Below are positions 19,797-27,268 of a stretch of 64,000 bases of DNA, in pieces. The notes under the pieces are model-generated. The model was not told the origin of the DNA. It saw only the letters and a program-made list of their open reading frames with translations, and searched no databases. The DNA is from JAOTZA01 sp965224065 (GTDB lineage: Bacteria; Acidobacteriota; Thermoanaerobaculia; Multivoradales; JAHEKO01). The position numbers and the translations under genes were made by a program. Location: positions 2,418,001 through 2,482,000 of the forward strand of contig CBDCYF010000005.1 of assembly GCA_965224065.1 (NCBI GenBank). The letters are read 5' to 3'. The number at the start of each line of letters is the position of its first letter. Within the stretch, counting starts at the first letter, position 1.

Positions 19797-21104
19797 ATGA
19801 GTGAAAAAAAACAAGAACACGAGTGCAAGGGCTGCCAGGAGTACAACCAGCTCACCCGGCGCAACTTTGTCGGGATGTCGGCCGGAGTCGTCGCGGCGGC
19901 CGTCGCCCCCACCTGGTTGCCGCGGGTGGTCTATGCGCAGAGCGACAGCAGCTCGCGCGACATCATGGTGTCGATCTTTCTGCGCGGTGGCGTCGACGGT
20001 CTGACACTGTGCGTGCCCTTTACCGAGAAGCCTTACTACGATCTGAGGCCCACCCAGGCGGTGCCGCCCCCCGACAGCAAGGACAAACAGATTCGCGCCC
20101 TCGACTTGGACGGCGAGTTCGGCTTTCCGCAACCGCTCAAGCCGCTGATGGACGCCTACGACGACGGCGACCTCCTCGTCGTCCACGCCTGCGGGCTCAA
20201 GGACTCCAACCGCTCCCACTTCGACGCCATGCACTTTATGGAGGTCGGGAGGGGCCACCCGCCGGCCAGCCTCTCGACCGGCTGGCTGGGGCGCCATCTG
20301 GCCGCTACCGCACCGACAGTCAAGGACGCGGTGCTCCGGGGCGTCGGCATCTCCTACGGCCTGCAACGGACCCTGGTGGGAGCGCCCAAAACCCTGCCGA
20401 TCAACGACCTGGCCGACTTCGGTTTTACCGGCTCGGGCAAGACCCGCAGAGAGCGCGAAGAAATTCTGGAAGAGATCTACGCCGCCTCCTCACAGCCCCT
20501 CAAGGACTCCTCGGCCAACACCTTTCGCACCATCGATACGCTCGACAAGATCAAATTCCGCAACTACAAGCCTTCTGGGGGCGCGCGGTACGGCGAGGAT
20601 GAGTTCGGCTATTCGCTGCGTTCGGCGGCGGCGCTCATCAAGGCGGACGTCGGGGTGGAGGCCGTGGCGATCGATCTCGGCGGTTGGGACACCCACGACA
20701 CCCAGGGCACGCTCGATGGCCACATGGATTACCTGATGATGATCCTGGGCTCGTCGCTCGCCGCCTTTCACCGCGATCTCAAAAGCTCGGGCGTGAACAA
20801 CGTGGTCACCGTGGCCATGTCCGAGTTCGGTCGCAACGTGTTCGAGAATGCCAGCCAGGGGACCGACCACGGCTACGGCGGGGTGATGATGGCGATGGGC
20901 GAAGGAATCCACGGCGGCCGCGTGCTGACCAAATGGCCCGGCCTCAAGAAAAACCAGCTCTTCGAGGACCAGGACCTCGACATCACCATCGACTACCGGG
21001 ACGTCTTGACCGAGATCCTGGAGCGCCGGATGGGGAACTCGAATTACCGCACGGTGTTCAACGACCCCAGCTTCTCACCGGTCAACCGGGGGGTGACGGT
21101 TTAG
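19797..21104 (+). CDS. DUF1501 family protein with twin-arginine signal
   Basis: 435 residues. The N-terminus carries CKGCQEYNQLTRRNFVGMS followed by a hydrophobic stretch ending near VVYAQS (residue 47): a twin-arginine signal, so folded export to the periplasm is expected. The core is of the DUF1501/sulfatase-like fold: FLRGGVDGLTLCVP, DSNRSHFDAMHFME, DLGGWDTHDTQGT and MSEFGRNVFENASQGTDHGYGG with conserved His/Asp residues suggestive of a metal site. A CXXC pair before the twin arginines is unusual. Functionally linked to the DUF1800 gene by adjacency and family habit. No enzymatic activity has been established that I can name. Confidence 0.9.
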   Translation: MSEKKQEHECKGCQEYNQLTRRNFVGMSAGVVAAAVAPTWLPRVVYAQSDSSSRDIMVSIFLRGGVDGLTLCVPFTEKPYYDLRPTQAVPPPDSKDKQIRALDLDGEFGFPQPLKPLMDAYDDGDLLVVHACGLKDSNRSHFDAMHFMEVGRGHPPASLSTGWLGRHLAATAPTVKDAVLRGVGISYGLQRTLVGAPKTLPINDLADFGFTGSGKTRREREEILEEIYAASSQPLKDSSANTFRTIDTLDKIKFRNYKPSGGARYGEDEFGYSLRSAAALIKADVGVEAVAIDLGGWDTHDTQGTLDGHMDYLMMILGSSLAAFHRDLKSSGVNNVVTVAMSEFGRNVFENASQGTDHGYGGVMMAMGEGIHGGRVLTKWPGLKKNQLFEDQDLDITIDYRDVLTEILERRMGNSNYRTVFNDPSFSPVNRGVTV

Positions 21105-21112
21105 TTCGGGAC

Positions 21113-21200
21113 GGGCGGGGGCAAGCCCCGCCCCTACAACTTGTAGGGAAGAAGACCTAAGCCTCACCCCGCAATGTAGGGGCCGGGCTTGCCCCGGCCC
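21113..21200. repeat. Composite GC-rich palindromic (REP-like) element
   Basis: Three consecutive palindromes after the DUF1501 stop: GGGCGGGG/CCCCGCCC with a 5-base loop (21113-21133), CCCTACAA/TTGTAGGG around a single base (21132-21148), and GGGCCGGG/CCCGGCCC with a 5-base loop (21180-21200). The pattern is that of dispersed intergenic REP sequences. It lies between convergent genes and may stop transcription from both sides, though no U-run follows. Confidence 0.55.
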
Positions 21201-21238
21201 GGGTCTCCTCAGGCATTGCGCGTCTCGCTTGAGTGGAT

Positions 21239-21412
21239 TGGTTTGCCAACCGGTCGGAGGCTCCACCAGGGACGTTTGACCGAGCGCATGGCAAGGACAC
21301 CCGAAGTCCGATCCCGGTCCGGCGCGAGGGAAACCGAGGCGCGCGCCTCTGGATCACCGAAGTCCGAGTAGCGCGCACCGTGCCCTGAGGAGCCTCCGAC
21401 CGGAGGCAAACC
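21239..21412. repeat. Imperfect 24-bp inverted repeat enclosing about 125 bases
   Basis: The left arm, beginning GGTTTGCCAACCGGTCGGAG and ending GGCTCC (21239-21264), matches the reverse complement of the right arm (21389-21412), which reads GGTTTGCCTCCGGTCGGAGG then CTCC on the minus strand. The interior contains a direct repeat of CCGAAGTCCGA (about 21300 and 21358) and no reading frame I would defend. Together with the preceding palindromes it fills the 327-base gap between the DUF1501 and top6B genes. It might be a small non-autonomous mobile element, but no target duplication was identified. Confidence 0.45.
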
Positions 21413-21431
21413 AACGCTGATGAGCGGCGGC

Positions 21432-23168
21432 TCACATTTTGCGGCTGCGCTCGAGCGTCCCGCTGAGCGTGGTCACCACTTTCTTCTCCTGACGCTCGGT
21501 GAGGTCCAGGATCTGCTGGAGCGCGATGCCGATGTGCGGGATGTATTGCTCGATGTAGGCGCGCTTGCGGGCGGCGTCTCGAGCCTTGCGCGCCTTGCGG
21601 ATGTGGGTTGCGAGCTTGCGGCCCACCTGCTGGAGAGCGAGCTTGAGCTCCTTGATGATCTCGTCGTAGCTCGCCACGGCCTCTTTGGACTCGCTGGTGA
21701 AGGGCACCCAGACGCTGGCGATGTGGACCATGACGATCATCGGCCCGGCGGGGAGCGCGCCGCGGCTTTGCGTCAGGCCATAGCTCTTCCAGTTGGTGGA
21801 CAGGACTCCCTTGTGGAGCGCGCAGCCGCCCTGCTGATAGAGAAGCGGGACTCGATTGGCGTAGCGATAGAGGCCCACCAGATCATCGACCGGCAGGTCG
21901 CCCCCGTAGGCGACCCCCGCCTCGATCTGAAACGGGTTGCCCCGGTAGACCGACGGCGATCGGGTCACTGCGGCGTAGAAGTCGGCCTCGATCTGTTCTT
22001 TCAAGCTCGCCAGCAGGCGCTCCTCGCCGATCGGTGACAGGCAGTCGGTGGGCGGCGCCGGGATGCGGGTCTCGCGGATCGAGTGGATCAACCGCTCGGC
22101 GGCGTCGGGCGAGACCCGGCGCGGGGAAGTCGTGACCTTGAGCCCGGCCCCTTCGACCAACCGGGTCGCGAGCGTCGGTCCGACGCGGCTGAACTCGGTC
22201 TGGAAGAACGACTTGAGCTTGCGGGCCGTGGAGTCCTTGAGCATCCGTAGCAGGAGGCCCACCTCGACGCCGTACGGATGAGGCTTGATCTCCAAAGCCT
22301 CTTCGGGGAGGTCTTTGGAGGCGCGTTGGAAGACGACCGATTCTTCCTCGCCCGGTGGCTGGTAGCGGATTGCGACGTGGGGGTTGGCGAGAGCGGTCTG
22401 ACGCAGATAGGACTCGACCGAGTGCCGGCCGCGTTTGTAGACCCCTTCGAGCTCGATCTCGACGCGGGTGCCGCGGGCCCGATCCCACTCCACCTCGGTG
22501 TCTTTCTTGACCACCGGCTCGTTGCGCCGGGTGTCGATGACCAGAGCGTAGCGGTGCGCCGGGCGGCGCTTCGACGTCCGGCTCTCGATGACAATCGGCT
22601 TGCCGGTTGTCAACTGGCCGTACATGCCGGCCGCCGAGATGCCGATTCCCTGTTGACCCCGGCTCTGACGCAGCCGGTGGAATTTCGAGCCGTAGAGAAG
22701 CTTGCCAAAGATACGCGGGATCTGGTTCTTGAGGATCCCGGGTCCGTTGTCTGTGACCGAGACCCGGTAGCGGTTGTCGCCGGTCGGCTCGACCGTGACC
22801 TCGAGCTCGGGGAGGATGCCCGCTTCTTCACAGGCGTCGAGCGAGTTGTCGACCGCCTCCTTGATAGTGGTCAGGAGCGCCTTGGTGGGGCTGTCAAACC
22901 CCAGCAGATGGCGGTTCTTGGTAAAGAACTCGCTGACCGAGATCTCGCGCTGCTGCCGCGCCATCGAGCGCGCGGTGGCGCGCTGACGGGGCTTGGAGGC
23001 ACCGCTCTTGGCGCGGGCGGTCTTCTTGCCCGCGGTCTTTTTTTTACCCGTCTTTTTGCGCGCCGCAGGTCTCGGCTTTGCTCGGTTGGCGGCGGTTGCT
23101 GCGGTCTTCTTTTTGGTGGTTTTTTTCTTGACGGTTTTTCGCTTCGGGGTTTTTTTCTTGGCCGACAT
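21432..23168 (-). CDS. top6B: DNA topoisomerase VI subunit B, with long lysine-rich N-terminal tail
   Basis: 578 residues. Residues 1-72 are a basic tail of KKKT/KKTA-type repeats resembling histone H1 or extended bacterial HU tails. The GHKL ATPase follows: Bergerat N-box EAVDNSLDACEEAG (E104, N108, D111), G1 VTDNGPGI (about 138-145) and G2 GQQGIGISAAGMYG (171-184). The H2TH and transducer regions continue to residue about 530, including a PFTSESKEA segment. It is the ATP-driven clamp of topoisomerase VI and partners the top6A gene at 14195-15388. Upstream, separated by 66 bases, is an unknown gene and then hpnH. The ATG 23168 leaves the tail intact; no stronger internal start is seen. Confidence 0.93.
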   Translation of the reverse strand: MSAKKKTPKRKTVKKKTTKKKTAATAANRAKPRPAARKKTGKKKTAGKKTARAKSGASKPRQRATARSMARQQREISVSEFFTKNRHLLGFDSPTKALLTTIKEAVDNSLDACEEAGILPELEVTVEPTGDNRYRVSVTDNGPGILKNQIPRIFGKLLYGSKFHRLRQSRGQQGIGISAAGMYGQLTTGKPIVIESRTSKRRPAHRYALVIDTRRNEPVVKKDTEVEWDRARGTRVEIELEGVYKRGRHSVESYLRQTALANPHVAIRYQPPGEEESVVFQRASKDLPEEALEIKPHPYGVEVGLLLRMLKDSTARKLKSFFQTEFSRVGPTLATRLVEGAGLKVTTSPRRVSPDAAERLIHSIRETRIPAPPTDCLSPIGEERLLASLKEQIEADFYAAVTRSPSVYRGNPFQIEAGVAYGGDLPVDDLVGLYRYANRVPLLYQQGGCALHKGVLSTNWKSYGLTQSRGALPAGPMIVMVHIASVWVPFTSESKEAVASYDEIIKELKLALQQVGRKLATHIRKARKARDAARKRAYIEQYIPHIGIALQQILDLTERQEKKVVTTLSGTLERSRKM

Positions 23169-23234
23169 GCGAGGGGGACGGCGGTGCCGCCGGTCGATGC
23201 TAGCAGCCCGCAGCAGCAGGCGAAGCGCAGCGGA

Positions 23235-23639
23235 CTATTCGAGATCTTCCGGAAACAAGCTGATGTCGCCGACCGTCTCGCCCCGTGCTTCCGCCTCTTT
23301 TTTGGCGTTCCATCGCCGCACCCAACTCTCCCAGGATTTACCCGAAGCGGTGTCCTTGCCGCTGAACTCCACTCCCAGGATGTCCGAATAGTGGAGACGC
23401 CGTCGCTCTGCTCCGGTCGTGGGGAAAAGGTCCAGGTGCGGGTGGTCGGCCCGGTGGTCGCGGTTGGCGACATAGCCGCTCACGCGCTCGCCCGACTCGA
23501 GCGTCAGGGTCACGTCACCACGGTAGTCGAAGGCGGCCTCCAGAACCGCCGCCCGCTCGTCGGGATCGCGGCCCTGCCACGAGAACCCTTGCGAGATCTC
23601 CGGCTTCTCGCGCTCGGACCCGCCTTCTTTGCCGGTCAT
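23235..23639 (-). CDS. Conserved-looking hypothetical protein between hpnH and top6B
   Basis: 134 residues, not recognised. It is polar, with a central beta-rich stretch (FDYRGDVTLTLESGERVSGY then LHYSDILGVEFSGKDT) that looks like an Sm-like or small beta-barrel fold, and a C-terminal SWESWVRRWNAKKEAEARGE helix. No signal peptide or membrane segment. It begins seven bases after the hpnH stop, with CCGGAAG serving as a possible ribosome-binding site, so it is very likely translated from the hpnH message. Coding is supported by the tight spacing and ordinary codon use. A role linked to hopanoid synthesis is only suggested by position. Confidence 0.65.
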   Translation of the reverse strand: MTGKEGGSEREKPEISQGFSWQGRDPDERAAVLEAAFDYRGDVTLTLESGERVSGYVANRDHRADHPHLDLFPTTGAERRRLHYSDILGVEFSGKDTASGKSWESWVRRWNAKKEAEARGETVGDISLFPEDLE

Positions 23640-23646
23640 CTTCCGG

Positions 23647-24759
23647 TCATCGAGGTGGCGAGCCGGCCGACGCCCGATGCGCGTTTCTTCCGAGAGCCGT
23701 CAGCGGAACAAAGTCCGGCTGGGGCGCTTCCGTTGTGGGTCGCTCCGGGCTGTAGGCGGCGAAATGCTCGTCGCTGACACGATGGCCGAACAAGGTCGCC
23801 CGCACGGTGGCGAAGAACCCACCGCCGCCGGAGAAGGTCTCGTCCACCGCCGAAGCCTCGTAACCACAGTGGACCATGCAGTCGCGGCACCGCTCGTCGC
23901 GCCCGGTGCCAAACCGTTCCCATTCGGTCTCTGACATCAGCTCCTCGAACGTCTCTGCGTAGCCGTCCTGGAGCAGATAGCACGGCTTCTGCCAGCCAAA
24001 GAGGTTGTAGGTGGGATTGCCCCAGGGAGTGCACTCGTAGTCCCGGGCACCGGAGAGAAACTCCAGAAAGAGGGGCGACTGGTTGAACTTCCACCCCCGC
24101 CTGGGCGCCGCCAGGATGCGGGCAAAGAGCTCGCGGGTGCGCTCGCGCTGCAAAAAGCTTCCCTGGTCCGGGGCCTTGTCGTAGCTGTAACCGGGCGAGA
24201 CCGTCATGCCCTCGACTCCGAGTTCCGTCATGCGGTCAAAAAAGGACCGGACCTTCTCGGGATCGGCGCCTTCGAAGAGTGTTGTGTTGGTGGTCACCCG
24301 AAAGCCGCGCGCAAGGGCCACGCGTATCGCCTGCTCGGCCACCTCGTAGACGCCTTCGCGACAGACCGCGAAGTCGTGCTCGTCTTCGAGCCCGTCCATG
24401 TGAATACTGAAGGTCAGATACTTGGAGGGGGCAAAGAGGTCGAGCTTCTCCTCGAGCAGCAACGCGTTGGTGCATAGATAGACATACTTGCGACGCTCGA
24501 CCAGGCCGCGGACGATCTCGCCGATCCGCGAGTGCATCAGCGGCTCGCCGCCCGGGATCGAGACGATCGGCACGCCGCACTCCTCGGCGGCGCGAAAACA
24601 CTGCTCGGGGCTGAGCTCCTGCTTGAGGATGTGTGCCGGGTATTGGATCTTGCCGCAGCCCGCGCAGGCCAGGTTGCACCGGAACAGCGGCTCCAGCATC
24701 AGAACCAGGGGGTAGCGCTTCTCCCCTCGGAGCTTCTTTGTCAGGACATAGGACGCCAC
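23647..24759 (-). CDS. hpnH: Adenosyl-hopene transferase HpnH (radical SAM)
   Basis: 370 residues from the GTG at 24759. The radical SAM cluster motif is FRCNLACAGCGKI (C28, C32, C35), with VSIPGGEPLMH (SAM-binding GGE) and a C-terminal CRDCMVHCGY that belongs to the auxiliary/SPASM-like end of HpnH. HpnH joins a 5'-deoxyadenosyl radical to diploptene, giving adenosylhopane, the precursor of extended hopanoids in bacterial membranes. The family N-terminus continues ten codons upstream without gaps to an ATT codon at 24789, where other members have ATG; no in-frame ATG, GTG or TTG lies there. No squalene-hopene cyclase is in the window. Confidence 0.92.
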   Translation of the reverse strand: MASYVLTKKLRGEKRYPLVLMLEPLFRCNLACAGCGKIQYPAHILKQELSPEQCFRAAEECGVPIVSIPGGEPLMHSRIGEIVRGLVERRKYVYLCTNALLLEEKLDLFAPSKYLTFSIHMDGLEDEHDFAVCREGVYEVAEQAIRVALARGFRVTTNTTLFEGADPEKVRSFFDRMTELGVEGMTVSPGYSYDKAPDQGSFLQRERTRELFARILAAPRRGWKFNQSPLFLEFLSGARDYECTPWGNPTYNLFGWQKPCYLLQDGYAETFEELMSETEWERFGTGRDERCRDCMVHCGYEASAVDETFSGGGGFFATVRATLFGHRVSDEHFAAYSPERPTTEAPQPDFVPLTALGRNAHRASAGSPPR

Positions 24760-24813
24760 CGTCCAGGCCTGTGAGATCGGTACGCTAATGGCTCTCGCCC
24801 CCGGGGAGACCCC

Positions 24814-24852
24814 AAAAATTACACAAGGCGCCGCGGCGCGCCCGCGCGCCTT
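24814..24852 (-). terminator. Possible intrinsic terminator downstream of the pterin dehydratase gene
   Basis: Read on the minus strand, a very GC-rich hairpin (outer AAGGCGC/GCGCCTT, inner GGCGCG/CGCGCC with a 4-base loop; 24825-24852) is followed by GTGTAATTTTTGG with five T residues. The T-run starts several bases after the stem, so efficiency is uncertain. It would separate the dehydratase transcript from hpnH. Confidence 0.4.
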
Positions 24853-24910
24853 AGCACCCTAACTACGCAGTATGACAGTCGCTCGGATGGGGGGTCAACG
24901 CGGCGGCCGG

Positions 24911-25204
24911 CTAACCGCGCTGATCGATCTGGCCCGCGAGCTCGAAATCCTTCTCGGTCAGACCACCGGCCGAGTGGGTGCTCAAAACGAGCTGGACCTT
25001 GCTGTAACGGATATCGATGTCGGGGTGGTGGTCGGCAGCCTCGGCCAGCTCGCCCACAAGCTGGACAAAGGCCAGGGCCGAGCGAAAGCTGGGCAGCTTG
25101 TAGGTACGGGTGATCGAGTCGTCTTGGAGCTCCCACCCTGGGATGGTCAGCATCTTTTGCTGCACGCGCTCGGACTTGAGGGGTCCCGATGTCGCATCGA
25201 CCAT
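24911..25204 (-). CDS. phhB: Pterin-4a-carbinolamine dehydratase
   Basis: 97 residues, the normal length for the family. The active-site signature is ADHHPDIDIRYSKVQL (paired histidines) followed by LSTHSAGGLTEKDFELA. It dehydrates 4a-hydroxytetrahydropterin, regenerating the cofactor of aromatic amino acid hydroxylases, and in many bacteria is retained for pterin or molybdopterin-related housekeeping. AGGAG lies before the ATG at 25204. It follows the PNPOx-like gene by 18 bases, so the two are probably one transcript. No aromatic amino acid hydroxylase is in the window, so the physiological pterin substrate is unclear. Confidence 0.93.
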   Translation of the reverse strand: MVDATSGPLKSERVQQKMLTIPGWELQDDSITRTYKLPSFRSALAFVQLVGELAEAADHHPDIDIRYSKVQLVLSTHSAGGLTEKDFELAGQIDQRG

Positions 25205-25222
25205 GTTTATCTCCTCAGGTTT

Positions 25223-25936
25223 CTACTCGGAGTCCGCGTCGTCCTCCGGTGGCGTGCGCGGCTGCCCCGGCCCTCCCGGTCTCCGATATCGGTCGACATA
25301 GCCGGGGGTGGGGATCCCGGCGCGCAGGTCGGGGGCCGGCACGGGCGCTCCGGGCTCGGTGGGCAGAGGAATGACCCCGGCCCAGACGTCGAGGGCCAGG
25401 TCCTCGTCGTTGTCGCCCGGGGGGCCGGTGCGAATCTTTGCCGAGGTTTCGTCGAGCGGAAACTCGAGCACTTCGGTCGCCGCCAGCTCCTTGTCGTCAG
25501 GGCGGCGCGCGTCCGCCGATCGGCCCGGGACCAAGTGCTCGACCAGCGCGTCGAGGGCCCGGTTTTTGAGGACCTCGTCGCGGATCGGCCGCGCGCGGCC
25601 AAAGGCGACCACCGACCGGTAGTTCATCGAATGGTGAAAGGTCGAGCGCGCCAGCACCAGACCGTCGAGCAAGGTCACCGTCACGCAGGCCTCGAAGCCT
25701 TCCGCCAGGTGGCCGAGCAGACGGCTGGCCACCGACCCGTGGAGGATCAGCCGGTCACCGTCGCGCGCGTAGTTCATCGGGATTACGTAGGGGTGGCCGT
25801 CGACGGCAAAGCCGACATGGCAGACGAGGCCCTCGTCGAGGATCGAATAGATCGTCTCCCGGTCGTAGTGGCCGCGCTTGGGCAGCCGGCGGACCGTCGT
25901 GCGATGCTTGTTCGCGCTGGGGTCGGTCTCACTCAC
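25223..25936 (-). CDS. Pyridoxamine 5'-phosphate oxidase-like flavin-binding protein
   Basis: 237 residues with the split-barrel FMN fold. RTTVRRLPKRGHYDRETIYSI followed by LDEGLVCHVGFAVDGHPYVIP and LHGSVASRLLGHL are typical of the PNPOx-like/nitroimidazole-resistance group, which bind FMN or F420 or haem; the exact reaction is unknown. The last about 50 residues are proline-rich and acidic. The GTG at 25936 gives the N-terminus MSETDPSANKHRTTVRR, matching family length. The ATG at 25975 would add 13 residues and nearly touch the divergent gene's start; neither has a good ribosome-binding site. It precedes the pterin dehydratase by 18 bases. Confidence 0.82.
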   Translation of the reverse strand: MSETDPSANKHRTTVRRLPKRGHYDRETIYSILDEGLVCHVGFAVDGHPYVIPMNYARDGDRLILHGSVASRLLGHLAEGFEACVTVTLLDGLVLARSTFHHSMNYRSVVAFGRARPIRDEVLKNRALDALVEHLVPGRSADARRPDDKELAATEVLEFPLDETSAKIRTGPPGDNDEDLALDVWAGVIPLPTEPGAPVPAPDLRAGIPTPGYVDRYRRPGGPGQPRTPPEDDADSE

Positions 25937-25996
25937 GGTGCTCGGGCAGGCTATCAGTCCAATCTGGAAAGTCATGCTAGCTTTTTCACAGCCGGA

Positions 25997-27268
25997 ATGG
26001 AGAATCTGACCATCGACCTCCAGAGTGCCCGCGGCCTCGCCGAGGCCTTGGCGATCGGTCTGCTGATCGGGATCGAGCGCTACAAATCGAGATCCGACAA
26101 AGACAAGGGCTCCGCCGGGGTGCGGACCTTCGCGGCCTTTGGCCTGCTGGGTGGCGTGTGCGGGCTGCTCGCGCAGCCGGCGTTTACTCTGGCCGCCTTT
26201 GCCGCGGTCGCGGCGCTCGTCATCCTCGGCTATTACCGCGAGAGCCGCCATGCGGTCGGTCTCACCACCGAGATGAGCGCCCTGGTGGTCTTCTGGCTGG
26301 GGGTTCTGGTTCAGACGCAAGAGGCCCTCGCGCTTTCGGCCGCCATTGTGCTGGCCCTGTTGCTGGCTTCCAAAGAAGCGTTGCATCGCTTTGTCAAGGA
26401 CTCGATCACCGAGGAAGAGCTTTTCGACACGCTCAAGTATCTGGCGGTCGTTCTGGTGATCTATCCCCTCCTGCCGGATCGCAATCTGGGTCCTTTCGGG
26501 TTCTTCAACCCCCGCCACGTGTGGCTGCTGGTCATCCTGGTCTCGACGATCGGCTATGCCGGGTATCTGATGGTGCGGTTCTTTGGCCGGCGCCGGGGAC
26601 TGATCCTGAGTGCGATCGCCGGCGGGCTGGTCTCTACCACTGCGGCGACCGCGTCGCTGGCCACCCGCGCCCGCGAGCTGCCGGGAGCGGCTCGGCTTCT
26701 CGGCACGGCCGCCGTGCTGGCCAACGCCGTTCAATTCCCGCGGTTGTTGCTGCTCGCCTGGGTGGTCGATGCGGGCTTGGGCCGCCATCTCAAGCTGCCG
26801 CTTCTGGCAATGGCCGCCGCCGGCCTCCTCGGCGCGCTCTTTTTGTCACGACGCGAGCGGAAGGCGACGGATCAGCCGCGCGTCGAGCTGCCGCTCGCCA
26901 ACCCCTTCTCGATCACTCCCACCCTGAAATTCGCCGTCTTCTTCACCGCCGTGCTGCTCCTGGTGCGAGCGGCACAAGCCTGGCTGGGCGAGACCGGAAT
27001 CTATCTGGCGAGCGCGCTCGGCGGAGCCGCCAGCGCTTCGGCGGTTTGCCTGACCATTGCCGGGCTCACCGGCAAGACCCTGCTCACCCACACGGAAGGT
27101 GCCGCGGCGATCCTCTTGGGTGTCTCGACCAACGCGCTCGCCAAATGGATCCTGGCCCGCGCTCAGGGCACGCGCGAGCTCGCTTTCTGGCTCGGCGGCG
27201 GGCTGGCCACGATGATCGCGGTCGGCGCGATCGTGCTCTACCTGACCGGCGGTCTGACGGGAAGCTAA
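25997..27268 (+). CDS. MgtC/SapB-DUF4010 membrane protein
   Basis: 423 residues with about 11-12 hydrophobic segments. The N-terminal part ALAIGLLIGIERYKSRSDKDKGSAGVRTF is the MgtC/SapB signature, and the rest (AGGLVSTTAATASLATRA and the following segments) is DUF4010. An inner-membrane protein; MgtC-like proteins are linked to Mg2+ or phosphate homeostasis in pathogens, but for the DUF4010 fusion no transport activity is established. The ATG at 25997 is followed directly by the first helix. Divergent from the PNPOx-like gene, with 60 bases between starts; its stop overlaps by four bases the stop of the convergent methyltransferase gene. Confidence 0.85.
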   Translation: MENLTIDLQSARGLAEALAIGLLIGIERYKSRSDKDKGSAGVRTFAAFGLLGGVCGLLAQPAFTLAAFAAVAALVILGYYRESRHAVGLTTEMSALVVFWLGVLVQTQEALALSAAIVLALLLASKEALHRFVKDSITEEELFDTLKYLAVVLVIYPLLPDRNLGPFGFFNPRHVWLLVILVSTIGYAGYLMVRFFGRRRGLILSAIAGGLVSTTAATASLATRARELPGAARLLGTAAVLANAVQFPRLLLLAWVVDAGLGRHLKLPLLAMAAAGLLGALFLSRRERKATDQPRVELPLANPFSITPTLKFAVFFTAVLLLVRAAQAWLGETGIYLASALGGAASASAVCLTIAGLTGKTLLTHTEGAAAILLGVSTNALAKWILARAQGTRELAFWLGGGLATMIAVGAIVLYLTGGLTGS

